Positions 53,354-62,927 of a stretch of 64,000 nucleotides of DNA are shown here, piece after piece. A program made the translations under genes and the position numbers. Origin of the DNA: JAHJQZ01 sp963667595 (GTDB taxonomy: Bacteria; Pseudomonadota; Alphaproteobacteria; Rhizobiales; Devosiaceae); NCBI GenBank assembly GCA_963667595.2, contig CAXXWD010000009.1, positions 310,001 to 374,000 of the forward strand, read 5' to 3'. Within the stretch, counting starts at the first letter, position 1. Every line of letters starts with the position of its first letter. The notes beneath the pieces are model-generated. The model saw only the letters and a list, made by a program, of their open reading frames with translations, made no database searches and was not told the origin of the DNA.

Positions 53354-53550
53354 TGTTCGCCGGCTCCGATGCTGGCGGTGAGACGCTGGCCGATGCCATG
53401 ACCCTGATCGAGACCGCCAAGCTGCACGGCCTCAATCCCGAACTCTGGCTCGCCGATGTCCTCGCCCGCATCAACGATCACAAGATCAACCGTCTCGACG
53501 AACTCCTGCCCTGGAACTGGACGCCGCTGACGGCGGTTCCGGCAGCATGA
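53354..53550 (+). pseudogene. IS66 TnpC C-terminal fragment (third copy)
   Basis: The plus strand reads LFAGSDAGGETLADAMTLIE, TAKLHGLNPELWLADVLARI and LDELLPWNWTPL, the conserved end of IS66 TnpC. Everything upstream has been replaced by the terminus of the outer IS66. Confidence 0.85.
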
Positions 53551-53801
53551 CCACTACTCAACGCAACAAGGTCGTCTCGGTCTCCACCCTGCCGCTGGTG
53601 GCGCGTCAGATCGGAATCGACGAGGACTGGCTCGCCGACATCGCCATCGACCTGGAACCCGAAGACGGGCTTATCTGGGTTTGCGACCCCGAACATCCCG
53701 ATGGCGTCATGGCCTTCTCCGATGTCGGCATCGAAAGCCTGCACGACCTCATCCGTGAGCACAAAGCCCAGGGCAACTTTCCGCCCGAAACCGCGGCCTG
53801 A
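53547..53801 (+). CDS. Small IS66-associated protein downstream of tnpC
   Basis: This 84-residue acidic protein starts at an ATG overlapping the tnpC stop by 4 nt and contains RQIGIDEDWLADIAIDLEPE and DGVMAFSDVGIESLHDLI. It ends just before the element terminus GAACCGGCCGGTTAC (53799-53813). Its place inside the IS end marks it as an IS66 passenger. Its function is unknown to me. Confidence 0.7.
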   Translation: MTTTQRNKVVSVSTLPLVARQIGIDEDWLADIAIDLEPEDGLIWVCDPEHPDGVMAFSDVGIESLHDLIREHKAQGNFPPETAA

Positions 53802-53847
53802 ACCGGCCGGTTACAGTCACTGTCTCCGAGTTCCGGTATAATATCTT

Positions 53848-55305
53848 CTATTTTGACCAGAGGTCGGCAATAGTTCGTTGAATACTAGCGGCAATTTCGG
53901 AAGCATTGTGGGCAAAATCGATTTTGTATTTATGGGTTCGATGGTTAGAAAAGTCGGTCAGTCCAGGTTGAAGTGCAACAAGATAGGAAGCCACAAAAGG
54001 AAGCAATTCAGCGTCAGTAACAGAGGTTTCGTTACGGCGGGCATAGAGTATATCGCGTAGGTTACGAATATGGTGTAAATAGCAAACCCGCGGTGCACGG
54101 GAATAGAAGGTTTTGCCGAAGGTATAAACTTGCTTGCCAAGCAGCAGTGCCTCAAAGCCCGCGGTACCGGTGATAGTAATCACACCCTGCGAATGACGGA
54201 TCACCTCCTTGCCGGGAATATCTGTTGAAATGAGGCGAATATTCGGAACGTCCGTAAGCTTATGGTAATCGCTAGCGTCTCGATAACCATAGTCATGGGG
54301 GTGATCCTTCACATAAAGCATATAGCCTGGTGGTAATTGTCCAGCTATGTTCTGGATAAGCTTTATCTGGTTCTTATAAATACCATGAGCATGATAAAGC
54401 ACTACTGCTTCTGGCTCTAGGTGAAGCGGATAGAAAAAATACTTCTCACCTAGTTGGATATTATCAAATTTCACATGGCGATAGGCAGTAATATTAAGCA
54501 ATCTTTTAAGAGGGTTGTTATAGGACACAATCCAGTAATCAATATTGTCGAGAACTCGATCCACTTTTACGCGACGGAATGGCAGAGTAGCTCCCCGAAA
54601 CAGGGCACCAACTAGATGGCGCCAGAGCGGCCTGCGCCTAGCCAGTTGCTCGCCGAGGAAGACTTCAAAGTTTTGGCGGTACTCGGCTAAAAAAGCCACA
54701 GCTCTAGAAAAATCCGGTTTCTGAAGTCCGGCTGTGATACTGTCGAAATTGCGGTCTAGATCCGGGCAGGTGAAATCAAACCCTGTCATATTAAGGTGGT
54801 TGAATGTGCCTTTATGCCCAGGTGTCATGGCGTTGTAAATGTAATACCCGCCGCGCTGCGAGAGGATTAGAGCCGGCAAGAAATTGAACATCAGGCTGCA
54901 AGGTTCGTGAAGAAGTAAGTCGACGTTGTTTTCATCGATGAAGTGAGTCCAGAAGGTGTAGTAAGTAGCTGTTAGGTGCAGTGCTTCAGCATAGCTAAGA
55001 AATTTGAAGCCTCTGTCGCTTTGAATCGCAGAATTTAGGCAGAATGCTCCACTCGTCTCTTCAATGATGAGTTTATCAATCTCTTCAAGCAATGCGAGAT
55101 CGGGGGTGACTTTTGGATGAAGAGCACGGATTTCGTCTTTGAATATGTACAGTTTTTTCGCTTCAACTAGCTTTGCAGCTTCTTCTGTGCTGTAGGCAAG
55201 GTGTATCACGTCCATACTCTGAGCGAGTTTGGGTGCAAGCTCAGCATATAGTTGGGTCAAGTCGAGCCGATGAAACAGGACGATACGGCGGCGATGAATG
55301 GCCAT
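53848..55305 (-). CDS. Capsule polysaccharide biosynthesis-like protein
   Basis: This protein of about 485 residues starts at ATG 55305 with GGGAG 10 nt upstream, 5 nt after the flippase stop. The C-terminal half has VVLYHAHGIYKNQIKLIQN, YVKDHPHDYGYRDAS and ITGTAGFEALLLGKQVYTFG. This combination (K-x-HP..., GTxGxEAxxxGKxV) is typical of capsule-synthesis proteins of the KpsC/KpsS-like superfamily with a GT-B-like fold. The N-terminal half is not recognised. It is probably a glycosyltransferase or export factor for the adjacent flippase pathway. It is less GC-rich than the first locus. Confidence 0.65.
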   Translation of the reverse strand: MAIHRRRIVLFHRLDLTQLYAELAPKLAQSMDVIHLAYSTEEAAKLVEAKKLYIFKDEIRALHPKVTPDLALLEEIDKLIIEETSGAFCLNSAIQSDRGFKFLSYAEALHLTATYYTFWTHFIDENNVDLLLHEPCSLMFNFLPALILSQRGGYYIYNAMTPGHKGTFNHLNMTGFDFTCPDLDRNFDSITAGLQKPDFSRAVAFLAEYRQNFEVFLGEQLARRRPLWRHLVGALFRGATLPFRRVKVDRVLDNIDYWIVSYNNPLKRLLNITAYRHVKFDNIQLGEKYFFYPLHLEPEAVVLYHAHGIYKNQIKLIQNIAGQLPPGYMLYVKDHPHDYGYRDASDYHKLTDVPNIRLISTDIPGKEVIRHSQGVITITGTAGFEALLLGKQVYTFGKTFYSRAPRVCYLHHIRNLRDILYARRNETSVTDAELLPFVASYLVALQPGLTDFSNHRTHKYKIDFAHNASEIAASIQRTIADLWSK

Positions 55306-55309
55306 ATAG

Positions 55310-56734
55310 TTAATGCTCCCATATCGAAATAAAGCGTTTGGAAAACTGAGACGTATACACACCGGCGAAGACTAATCCTGCAAAAAAAACCTTTATTACT
55401 AAAGCTTGATATAAAGCCAAATCTAGCCCCTGTACCCAAGCCGATACGAGGGCAAGCAAGCCAATGCCGAATACGACGAACAGAAGCATGCTGAAATACG
55501 ATTGACGGTTCTGCCGATAGGCCAGAACATAGCTAATGATCGTCATAGCTAGACATGCAGTGGAAGTCGCTACAGCGCCGCCAATAAGGTGATATCGCGG
55601 CACCAAAAGCAGGCCCAGGCCGATGGATATAATAGCACCGAAAACCCAATTCGCCGCCAATGGAAATGGGTGACGATGATATAATAACGCCATATTTGAC
55701 ACAAATCCGAGCGAATAAACGAAGCTTCCGACCAGCAGAATCAACAGGGCAATGTAACCACCGAGATACTTCTCGGTAGCGGCTATCAGTATGATTTCGT
55801 GCGCAAAGATGACAACAAAGCTGGCGGCGATGAATAGCAACAGTATGTATATCTTGCTAGAATTGCTTAGAATGTCCGGCGCCTCCTCCGGAGAAGCGTT
55901 GAACACCATTGGCTGGATGGCCTTGCCTAACGACGACGCTAGTATCGATACAAGCATAGAAAGCTGCTGCGCTAGGCCGAAAACGGCAACTTGGTCGACT
56001 GTTACGTATCGTTGCAAGGTCAGCATGCTGAAGCGGTTCATGACGAAATAGGCGATGTATCCGATCACAAATGGTAGCCCAAAATGAAGGGACTCCGCCA
56101 TGTGTTCGCGGCAGATGAGCGGGCGCAGTTTTCCGCCCAAACGGTAGAATAATGCCACCGAAGCAGGAACGTAGCCGGAAATCAGCGCCAACAGCAGTCC
56201 CTCCAAACCAAGCTTAAGCAAGACAAGATTCACATAGGCAGTCAACGCCGTGACCGCCGAAGCGGCAACCTGAACAGTAACGAATGTCTTCACACGCTCA
56301 TCAAGGCGGAACCACAAGGTTCCGATACTGGCGAAGAAGTTCGCCGTCGCGATGGCAAGGCAAAACCAGATAAATGGACGTACCTCTGTCTGCGGCGCGA
56401 GCAGATGCCATAGTGCATCTCCCCATAAACTCAGCAAGATCGTAGCAACGCCTACCACTATGAGGAAAAACATGACAATAGAATTGAGATATTCTCGCTG
56501 TTCATCTTTTGGCTTGTAGTCGAAATAAACTCTAGAAACGGCGGATATCAACCCAAGATAGAGTAAGTACTGAAGTATTTCGGTGTTAGCCTTAACGATA
56601 ACATAGCCACCAAATTCGGCCTGCGACAGCGTGCGAGTATACATTGGTAACAGCAGAAATCCACCGACCGCAAGAACAAGCATATCGCCAATGCCATACA
56701 GCAAACTATTGGAAAGGAGTTTGCGAACTCTCAT
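55310..56734 (-). CDS. Polysaccharide flippase (Wzx-like, MATE/MOP superfamily)
   Basis: This 474-residue protein has about 12-14 transmembrane segments. It begins MRVRKLLSNSLLYGIGDMLV with the first helix, followed by YTRTLSQAEFGGYVIVKANT and FMLTLQR-like segments typical of oligosaccharide flippases, e.g. PFVIGYIAYFVMNRFSMLTL. It should move lipid-linked repeat units to the periplasm. It ends 5 nt before the capsule-like gene, so the two are co-transcribed. It is consistent with a Wzx/Wzy-type pathway using the polymerase at 60499-61734. Confidence 0.88.
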   Translation of the reverse strand: MRVRKLLSNSLLYGIGDMLVLAVGGFLLLPMYTRTLSQAEFGGYVIVKANTEILQYLLYLGLISAVSRVYFDYKPKDEQREYLNSIVMFFLIVVGVATILLSLWGDALWHLLAPQTEVRPFIWFCLAIATANFFASIGTLWFRLDERVKTFVTVQVAASAVTALTAYVNLVLLKLGLEGLLLALISGYVPASVALFYRLGGKLRPLICREHMAESLHFGLPFVIGYIAYFVMNRFSMLTLQRYVTVDQVAVFGLAQQLSMLVSILASSLGKAIQPMVFNASPEEAPDILSNSSKIYILLLFIAASFVVIFAHEIILIAATEKYLGGYIALLILLVGSFVYSLGFVSNMALLYHRHPFPLAANWVFGAIISIGLGLLLVPRYHLIGGAVATSTACLAMTIISYVLAYRQNRQSYFSMLLFVVFGIGLLALVSAWVQGLDLALYQALVIKVFFAGLVFAGVYTSQFSKRFISIWEH

Positions 56735-57227
56735 GTAATAACCCGATAAACGACATTACCCTAAAGACACCAAGCGCAATTATGTCCCCAGGCCGACCGA
56801 TGACAAACTTGTAAAGTTTATGATAATCTAGCATTTTTTCCAGTCATGTTATGTTGCAGAATCAGTAGAACTCATTTTCTTAGTCTCAAATGTTGCACAT
56901 AGTCAGGCCACGAATTTTCATGTTATCTTGAGGCATCTACTTTATACCGTTAATTTAAAAAACCTGCTCCAAACTAAGGGGAAGACAATGCAGATAGGAT
57001 AGCCTGAGGTAAACGAACGGGATGAAGCCGACCCAAATGCAACGTCGCTTAGACTGTAGTAGGTATCAAAATAAGGTTTTCTTGACTACGTTGCATCGCC
57101 CGAAACACCGTATCTTGCCGTATACCTTGTTTAGTCATAGGGCCTTCTTCTAGGCAAAGCTTAACCTATCCAGCAAAAACAACCAAGACCATGAGAAATC
57201 CAATAGGGTTCGATTCCAATCACCCTT
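56735..57227. other. AT-rich intergenic stretch
   Basis: About 490 bp without a supported gene. It is noticeably AT-rich (for example around 56820-56960) and separates the ulosonate genes from the flippase gene, so it should contain the flippase promoter. No terminator is clear. Confidence 0.4.
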
Positions 57228-58421
57228 TTATCGATTTATTCCGATTTTAGCGAGGATTAGTTCGCACAATTCCCGCACCGCCCCCTGCCCACCCGGCATA
57301 TGGAGCACGAGATCGGCGACGGCGAGAGCTGCGGGATGCGCATCCGCCACCGCTACACCCAACCCTGCCGCCTTGATGCACGGAACGTCCGGAAGATCAT
57401 TACCTACGAAAATGATGTTCGATAGATCCGTATTCCAGGTCAAGCAAAGCTCCCTAAGCGCCTCCAACTTACTGTCGCAAGCCGACACGCACGCCATACC
57501 AAGCTTGTCGCAGCGGCGGGCGACCACTGGGTTGCGCTCATTCGAAATAACTGCAAGCGGGATGTCCTTCGCCTTGAGCAGGCCGATCCCCATGCCGTCG
57601 GAACGACTGCACGTCACGGATTCGTGCCCCGTCTCCTCCAGAATCACCTTGTCGTCGGTCATCACACCGTCGAAATCGAACACCACGCCACCCAGCGCGT
57701 CCGGAATGACGGACGACAGAATGCTTGGCTCAAGCAACGGCGCCAAGGAACGCGCCAGCTCTAGATTCGATGCATCGTCGATTTCCATCGATCGCATAGC
57801 GGGGACTTCATATAGCACCGTCTTGCCGAAAAACCGATGCTTGGCAACGCGAAAGCCTGCCGTGCGCATGACATATACCGCACCGGTTTCGAGGAATTCC
57901 GGCTTGAGATCCTGGCGACGCGGACGATAGGCCTTGTCGTGATTGACGCCGTAGGCGCCACCGTCCTCTCCGATGCTCCACAGAAACCCGTGGCTGCCGA
58001 CAACGGTATGTGCGGTGTCGGCGCCTGCATCGCGGAATGCGGCCACCGTACCGTCGATATCTCCCGCCGTCACGAAAGGTGATGTACATTGCAGGAACAC
58101 AATCGTCTCCGGCAGTGGCCCCATGCTCTCCGATACGTCCAACGCGTGTAGCAGCGCGGCTTCCGAACTGGCGGTATCTCCGGCAATTTCCTCAGGACGG
58201 ATAATTACCTCGGCGCCTGCCCGCCGAGATTCCTCGGCGATTGCAGCATCATCTGTGGAAACGAATACGCGCGAAATCGAGTGTGACTGGCGTGCAACGT
58301 ATACCGTTCGCGCCACTAGGGAGCGCCCCTGTATTTTTTTCAGATTCTTTCCCGGTATTCCCTTCGAACCGCCGCGCGCGGGAATTATCACCCACGCATC
58401 CGTCAAGTAAAAAGTGGACAT
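57228..58421 (-). CDS. Fused CMP-ulosonic acid synthetase and KdsC-like HAD phosphatase
   Basis: This 397-residue protein has two domains. The N-terminal acylneuraminate cytidylyltransferase domain (about 1-230) contains VIIPARGGSKGIPGKNLKKI, FVSTDDAAIAEESR, VFLQCTSPFVTAGDIDGTV and TGAVYVMRTAGF. The C-terminal HAD domain (about 240-395) contains VVFDFDGVMTDDKV, LAVISNERNPVVARRC and FVGNDLPDVPCIKAAGLGVA. It should dephosphorylate a 9-phosphate (or similar) nonulosonate and activate it with CTP. It lies 4 nt after the NeuB-like gene. Such fusions occur in sialic-acid-like pathways; the exact sugar is unknown. Confidence 0.9.
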   Translation of the reverse strand: MSTFYLTDAWVIIPARGGSKGIPGKNLKKIQGRSLVARTVYVARQSHSISRVFVSTDDAAIAEESRRAGAEVIIRPEEIAGDTASSEAALLHALDVSESMGPLPETIVFLQCTSPFVTAGDIDGTVAAFRDAGADTAHTVVGSHGFLWSIGEDGGAYGVNHDKAYRPRRQDLKPEFLETGAVYVMRTAGFRVAKHRFFGKTVLYEVPAMRSMEIDDASNLELARSLAPLLEPSILSSVIPDALGGVVFDFDGVMTDDKVILEETGHESVTCSRSDGMGIGLLKAKDIPLAVISNERNPVVARRCDKLGMACVSACDSKLEALRELCLTWNTDLSNIIFVGNDLPDVPCIKAAGLGVAVADAHPAALAVADLVLHMPGGQGAVRELCELILAKIGINR

Positions 58422-58425
58422 GTAC

Positions 58426-59283
58426 TCAGCGCTCCCACTTCAACTTCTTGCGCTGGACCATTTCGATTGGAAGCACTTCCTCGGACTTGTAGCGCAACGA
58501 CTTGGATACGGCGCGCAAATCGCGGCACAGCCGGCGCATGCCGTCAGGCTCGAGCGACGCAGCGTGGTCGGTGCCCTTCCAGGTCCGATCTAGGGTAAAA
58601 TGCCGTTCAAACCATTCCGCGCCCAGCGCCAGCGCGGCCGTATCGGCTGCGATGCCGAGATGGTGGCCGGAGAACCCGATCGCCTTGACGCGGCTGCCGA
58701 AAGTCTCGCGCAAGCGGGTGATCTCAAACAAACAAATGTCCTCGAAGGGAACCGGATAGCCGCTGGTGCAGGAATAGAGGACGACATCCTTGGCGCGGTC
58801 ACGATCCTCGAAAAACTTAGCGATCTTCTCTTCTTCGGCATGCGTGGTCATGCCCAAGGAAATATGAATCTCGCCACCGAAATCGTCTGCGAGAACTTCC
58901 AGCATTTCCCAATTCAGGTTTGACGCAGACGGAACCTTGATCATCCGCGGGTTAAGCGAGATCACCTGCCTGGCGGAAACTACTTCCCAGACCGAGGTGG
59001 AATATTCGATCTTCTGTTCGTTGCAGAAATCGAGTAACTCCTTGTGCTGATCAATCGTGAACTCTAGCGCCTCGCGATGTTCTCCATAGCTTTCGCCGTA
59101 GGAATTGGCGGGATTCGGATGCGGCGCATCATATTGTTCGGGCGTCAATAGCGTACGATTATCGCGCTTCTGAAATTTCACGACATCTGCCTTACAAAAA
59201 ACTGCGGCCATTGCGATCATTTCCTTGGCGATTGCTAAGTCACCTTTGTGATTGCAGCCAATCTCTGCGACAATTTTGGGCAT
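58426..59283 (-). CDS. NeuB-family nonulosonic acid synthase without SAF domain
   Basis: This TIM-barrel enzyme of about 285 residues starts at ATG 59283 with GGAG upstream (a frame back to 59295 also exists). It contains IVAEIGCNHKGDLAIAKEMI, DVVKFQKRDNRTL, RMIKVPSASNLNWEML, ISLGMTTHAEEEKIAKFFED, LYSCTSGYPVPFEDICLFEI, GFSGHHLGIAAD and WFERHFTLDRTWKGTDHAAS. It condenses phosphoenolpyruvate with a hexosamine-derived aldose. Usual NeuB proteins have about 340-360 residues because of a C-terminal SAF (antifreeze-like) domain; this one ends after the barrel. It is immediately upstream of the CMP-ulosonate synthetase. A non-sialic ulosonic acid is possible. Confidence 0.85.
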   Translation of the reverse strand: MPKIVAEIGCNHKGDLAIAKEMIAMAAVFCKADVVKFQKRDNRTLLTPEQYDAPHPNPANSYGESYGEHREALEFTIDQHKELLDFCNEQKIEYSTSVWEVVSARQVISLNPRMIKVPSASNLNWEMLEVLADDFGGEIHISLGMTTHAEEEKIAKFFEDRDRAKDVVLYSCTSGYPVPFEDICLFEITRLRETFGSRVKAIGFSGHHLGIAADTAALALGAEWFERHFTLDRTWKGTDHAASLEPDGMRRLCRDLRAVSKSLRYKSEEVLPIEMVQRKKLKWER

Positions 59284-59713
59284 AAGGTTCTCCATGGTGT
59301 GTATAGGATTTAGGAGGGGTACGAGGCATAACCAAAACTACGCCTTACTACTATGAGGATAGCTAAATTGGCTACAAATCGACTAAAGTAGTCGATCCTT
59401 AAATAGGGTCTCGTTTTAAAGTCTATATATAGGATCTTGCTCGGAATGCGTACTTGCGTCACGTCGTCGCCGTTAAACCGTCCGCAAACTCTCGATCGGC
59501 GCAACTCTTTTTGTCAGCCAAATTACTGAATGTCCTATCAAAAACGCAAAACGGTTCTGCCAAACGAGGCGATTCATTCAAAAACGTGCTAACCCGTCTT
59601 ATTCGTGACGTTCGATTTTTGGTCTGACGGATGTAGCGTAAGTAGTTGATATGGAATAGGATTAGGTTGCTTACACCACCCTTTTCCGCTTCAACCTTTG
59701 CGCCACACCCGCC
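59284..59713. other. Intergenic stretch upstream of the NeuB-like gene
   Basis: No coding frame I can support. The promoter for the ulosonate genes should be near 59300-59430, an AT-rich part with several TATA-like runs. The IS1380 fragment begins at 59714; its terminal repeat was not identified. Confidence 0.35.
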
Positions 59714-60430
59714 ATGAACATTGATACAGTTTCCGCCTTTGATTTTCCAGCCGTTGCCCGCAAGAAGATCACGGCCGCCTTTGACGGTGGGCGGATGTCC
59801 TCCGATGGCGGCGTGATGCTGCTTGCCGCCGTCGAGCGCTGGTTGGGCATCGCCGATCGTCTCGCCGCGCTCATTCCCAACGCTCGCGACAAGGACCGCG
59901 TCACCCATGGGTTGGCGGACATGATCCGCGCCAGGATCCTGGCGATTGCCTGCGGCTATGAGGACTGCAACGACTTCGACCGGTTGCGCTCCGATCCGGC
60001 CTTCAAGCTCGTCTGTGGCCGTCTGCCCGACAGCGGTACTGATCTTTGCTCGCAGCCGACCCTGTCGCGCCTTGAGAACGCACCGTCCCTGCGTGATGCC
60101 ATCCGCCTGACCTACGCTTTGGTCGACCAGTGGATGGCGAGCTATCCGACGCCGCCGAAAAACGTCACCCTCGATATCGACGACACCTGCGACGTCGTCC
60201 TTGGCCGCCAGCAACTGTCGCTGTTCAACGCCTATTGCGATGAGTACTGCTTCCTGCCCATCCATGCTTACGACGCCGCCACTGGACGCCCGGTGGCCAT
60301 GGTCCTCAGACCCGGCAAGACCCCGTCCGGTGTCAAGCTACGCGCCCATCTGCGCCGTCTTGTTCGCCGCATCCGGGCAAAATGGCCAACGACCCGCATC
60401 ATCATCCGTGGCGACGGCCACTATCCCAGT
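59714..60430 (+). pseudogene. IS1380-family transposase, 3'-truncated
   Basis: The frame starts MNIDTVSAFDFPAVARKKIT and contains FDGGRMSSDGGVMLLAAVER, HGLADMIRARILAIACGYED, DFDRLRSDPAFKL, QPTLSRLENAPS and LDIDDTCDVVLGRQQLSLF (first Asp) as in IS1380 transposases. After RIIIRGDGHYP (second Asp) the family match ends and unrelated codons follow to 60640. About half of the usual 430-460 residues remain. It abuts the 3' end of the polymerase gene. Confidence 0.85.
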
Positions 60431-60498
60431 TCGCATGCCCCAGATTCGCATGCCTGCATGCCAATTGGAAACCCATATCTGGACTCTTCTGTCTCGGC

Positions 60499-61734
60499 CT
60501 ATCCACTAGGCCCTTTTTGCGGCAATCTCATGCCGCTGAAGGCAAACATCACAAAAAATGGCGCCAAACTCAGAGGTTCGGTGCTTAGGCAGAGCAGCAA
60601 CAAACTACCAAATGCTAACTTATGCGGAAGAATTCTTTGAAATAGTAAGGCAACAATATACACAAGGCCTAGCGGAATACCTGTAGAATAAAGAACAACT
60701 AACAATCCATTAGTGTTAAATCGCCCGTTCTTCTGATCAGAAGTGCTCAGGCCTGAGATGTATGGGTTGAATTCTTTGGAATACTTAACGTAGGCGGCTG
60801 GGTTGAAACCGATGCCTAGCAGCGGATGCTGCAGTATAACCAGTGCTCCGGATTGAAGGTCGTACTGACGTGCGATACTGGACGATGCTGATGCTCCAAT
60901 AAGTTTTTCTTCAAGGTTGTCCATGGCAGTAGAGTATAGAATCGGAGCAGTCACTAGCAACGTCGTTAACACTATTAATTTACGAAAAATCTCTCCACGT
61001 GAAAAAAGCGAAACAATAGTAAAATAAATAATTTGTGCTATTGTGATTAGAATGCCAGTGGTCGAGTAGGTGGTTATCACCGCGATGACAACTAAAACTA
61101 TCTTACGTAAAGGCGCATGTTTAACAAATAGAATAAAAAGTAAAATATTTAGGTATATTTGAAAAACGCCAGGTTCCCAGAAAAAACCAATAGGGCGAAT
61201 GATATTGCTTGAATAGAATGTCGTAGTGAAATTAAAAACAAGAAGAAATGACTGAATATTCATTCCTTTCATATTAACTGATATAAATAAAGAAGGAAAT
61301 AAAAATGCTAAAATAAATGTAATAATGGCTTGATAACTCATTGGCATAATTAATGCTAGCAAGTCACTAAGAATAACATCTCCGCTCAATTTCATGTATA
61401 TATGAATTAGTATCAATCCAATAACAAAATTTGCCGATCGGATAAAATATTGTGCCGCATCAACTTCTTGAAGGTGAAAGAAAGATAACAACAATACCAA
61501 TGTATACCATATTATAATCGGAATAATTGATCTACAAAATTTCGTACTAATAACATTATAGTAAATAACTGTTATTAGTAAGATTAATATTGTTAATATT
61601 TCACGAGAAATAAGTAAATTACCCCCGCTTAATAAAATTGACAAAAATAATATTGTTCTGCGTTGAAATATTAGATGAGTGGATTCAGATACTGAACTTC
61701 TCGCGACCAATTTCATTTGTAATATTTCTCGCAA
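60499..61734 (-). CDS. Wzy-like O-antigen/capsule polymerase
   Basis: This hydrophobic protein of about 411 residues has ten or more transmembrane segments and no soluble domain. RPIGFFWEPGVFQIYLNILL, ARQYDLQSGALVILQHPLLG and IGFNPAAYVKYSKEF fit the periplasmic loop pattern of Wzy polymerases (a W-E-P/G motif and a R-x-x-G... region). The gene is very AT-rich with a codon usage unlike its neighbours, which suggests acquisition from another source. The last residues (LPQKGPSG) lie near the IS1380 truncation, so the native C-terminus may be altered. ATG 61716 is an alternative start. Together with the flippase it completes a Wzx/Wzy set. Confidence 0.8.
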   Translation of the reverse strand: MREILQMKLVARSSVSESTHLIFQRRTILFLSILLSGGNLLISREILTILILLITVIYYNVISTKFCRSIIPIIIWYTLVLLLSFFHLQEVDAAQYFIRSANFVIGLILIHIYMKLSGDVILSDLLALIMPMSYQAIITFILAFLFPSLFISVNMKGMNIQSFLLVFNFTTTFYSSNIIRPIGFFWEPGVFQIYLNILLFILFVKHAPLRKIVLVVIAVITTYSTTGILITIAQIIYFTIVSLFSRGEIFRKLIVLTTLLVTAPILYSTAMDNLEEKLIGASASSSIARQYDLQSGALVILQHPLLGIGFNPAAYVKYSKEFNPYISGLSTSDQKNGRFNTNGLLVVLYSTGIPLGLVYIVALLFQRILPHKLAFGSLLLLCLSTEPLSLAPFFVMFAFSGMRLPQKGPSG

Positions 61735-61777
61735 TCTTCAGTGTGGACAAGTTCGGAACGTTGTGAAAATAACTTTC

Positions 61778-62927
61778 TAGTGGTATGCGCCTGACACAAG
61801 AGTCCGACGAGGGATTCCTATTTTCCACGGCGCATGCGAGTCTGCGACATGCGCACAGGAATATCGTTCACCGTCTCGCCATCTGATCGCCGCCGCCTTT
61901 CGGCCCTGGTTGCCGACCGCAATGCACCTCAGAAACATGTCTGGCGCGCTGCGATCATCCTGCTCAGCGCCGAGGGTGCCGGCACCGTCGAGATCATGCG
62001 CCAGACCGGCAAGTCCAAGACCTGCGTCTGGCGCTGGCAGGAGCGGTTCGCTGAGGACGGTGTCGAAGGATTGCTCCGCGACAAGACCAGGCCCTCGCGC
62101 ATTCCCCCGCTCGGTCTGGAGGTGGCCGAACGCGTGGTGAAGCTGACGCTTGAAGACCCGCCGGGCGAGACCACCCACTGGACCGCCGACATGATGGCCA
62201 AGGCCTGCGGCATCAGCGCCAGTGCCGTCCGTCGCATCTGGAAGGCGCATGGGCTGCAACCGCATCGCTGGCGCCAGTTCAAGCTCTCCAACGATCCGCA
62301 TTTTGTCGCTAAACTGCGCGACGTGGTGGGGCTCTATGTCAATCCGCCCGCCCACGCCATCGTGCTGTCGTTCGACGAAAAGAGCCAGATCCAGGCCCTC
62401 GACCGTACCCAGCCGGGTTTGCCGATGAAAAAGGGCCGGCTCGGCACCATGACGCATGACTACAAGCGCCATGGCACCACCACCCTGTTCGCCGCGCTCA
62501 ATGTCCTTGATGGCACCGTCATCGGTCGAAACATGCAGCGCCATCGTCATCAGGAGCTCATCCGCTTCCTCACTACCATCGAAGCCCAGGTGCCGGTCGG
62601 CAAGATCGTCCACGTCATCCTCGACAACTACGCCGCTCACAAGCATCCCAAGGTTCGCGCCTGGTTCGGTCGTCATCCGCGCTTCGTCTTCCACTTCACG
62701 CCGACCTCGTGCTCCTGGCTCAATGCCGTCGAAGGCTTCTTCGCCAAACTCAGCCGCCGCCGCCTCAAACGCGGCGTCTTCTGTTCCGTCGTCGACCTGC
62801 AAGCCGCCATCAACCGCTTCATTACCGAGACCAATGACAACCCAAGACCCTTCACTTGGACCGCAGACCCCGATCGCATCATCGCCGCCGTTAAACGTGG
62901 GCACCAAGTGTTAGATTCCGACCACTA
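61778..62927 (+). mobile_element. IS630-family insertion sequence, second type
   Basis: The element is bounded by TA at both ends, with terminal repeats starting CTAGTGGT and sharing ACAC and further bases inward. It is about 1150 bp and encodes one transposase of 364 codons whose stop TAG overlaps the right end. It differs in sequence and ORF structure from the IS630 at 15364-16414. Confidence 0.85.

Noticed and set aside
59459..60265. A 268-codon minus-strand frame opposite the IS1380 fragment
   Set aside because: Antisense of transposase motifs, no family pattern.
61777..62910. A 376-codon minus-strand frame opposite the second IS630 transposase
   Set aside because: The plus-strand frame has all DDE motifs and lies within the inverted repeats; the minus frame is its shadow.
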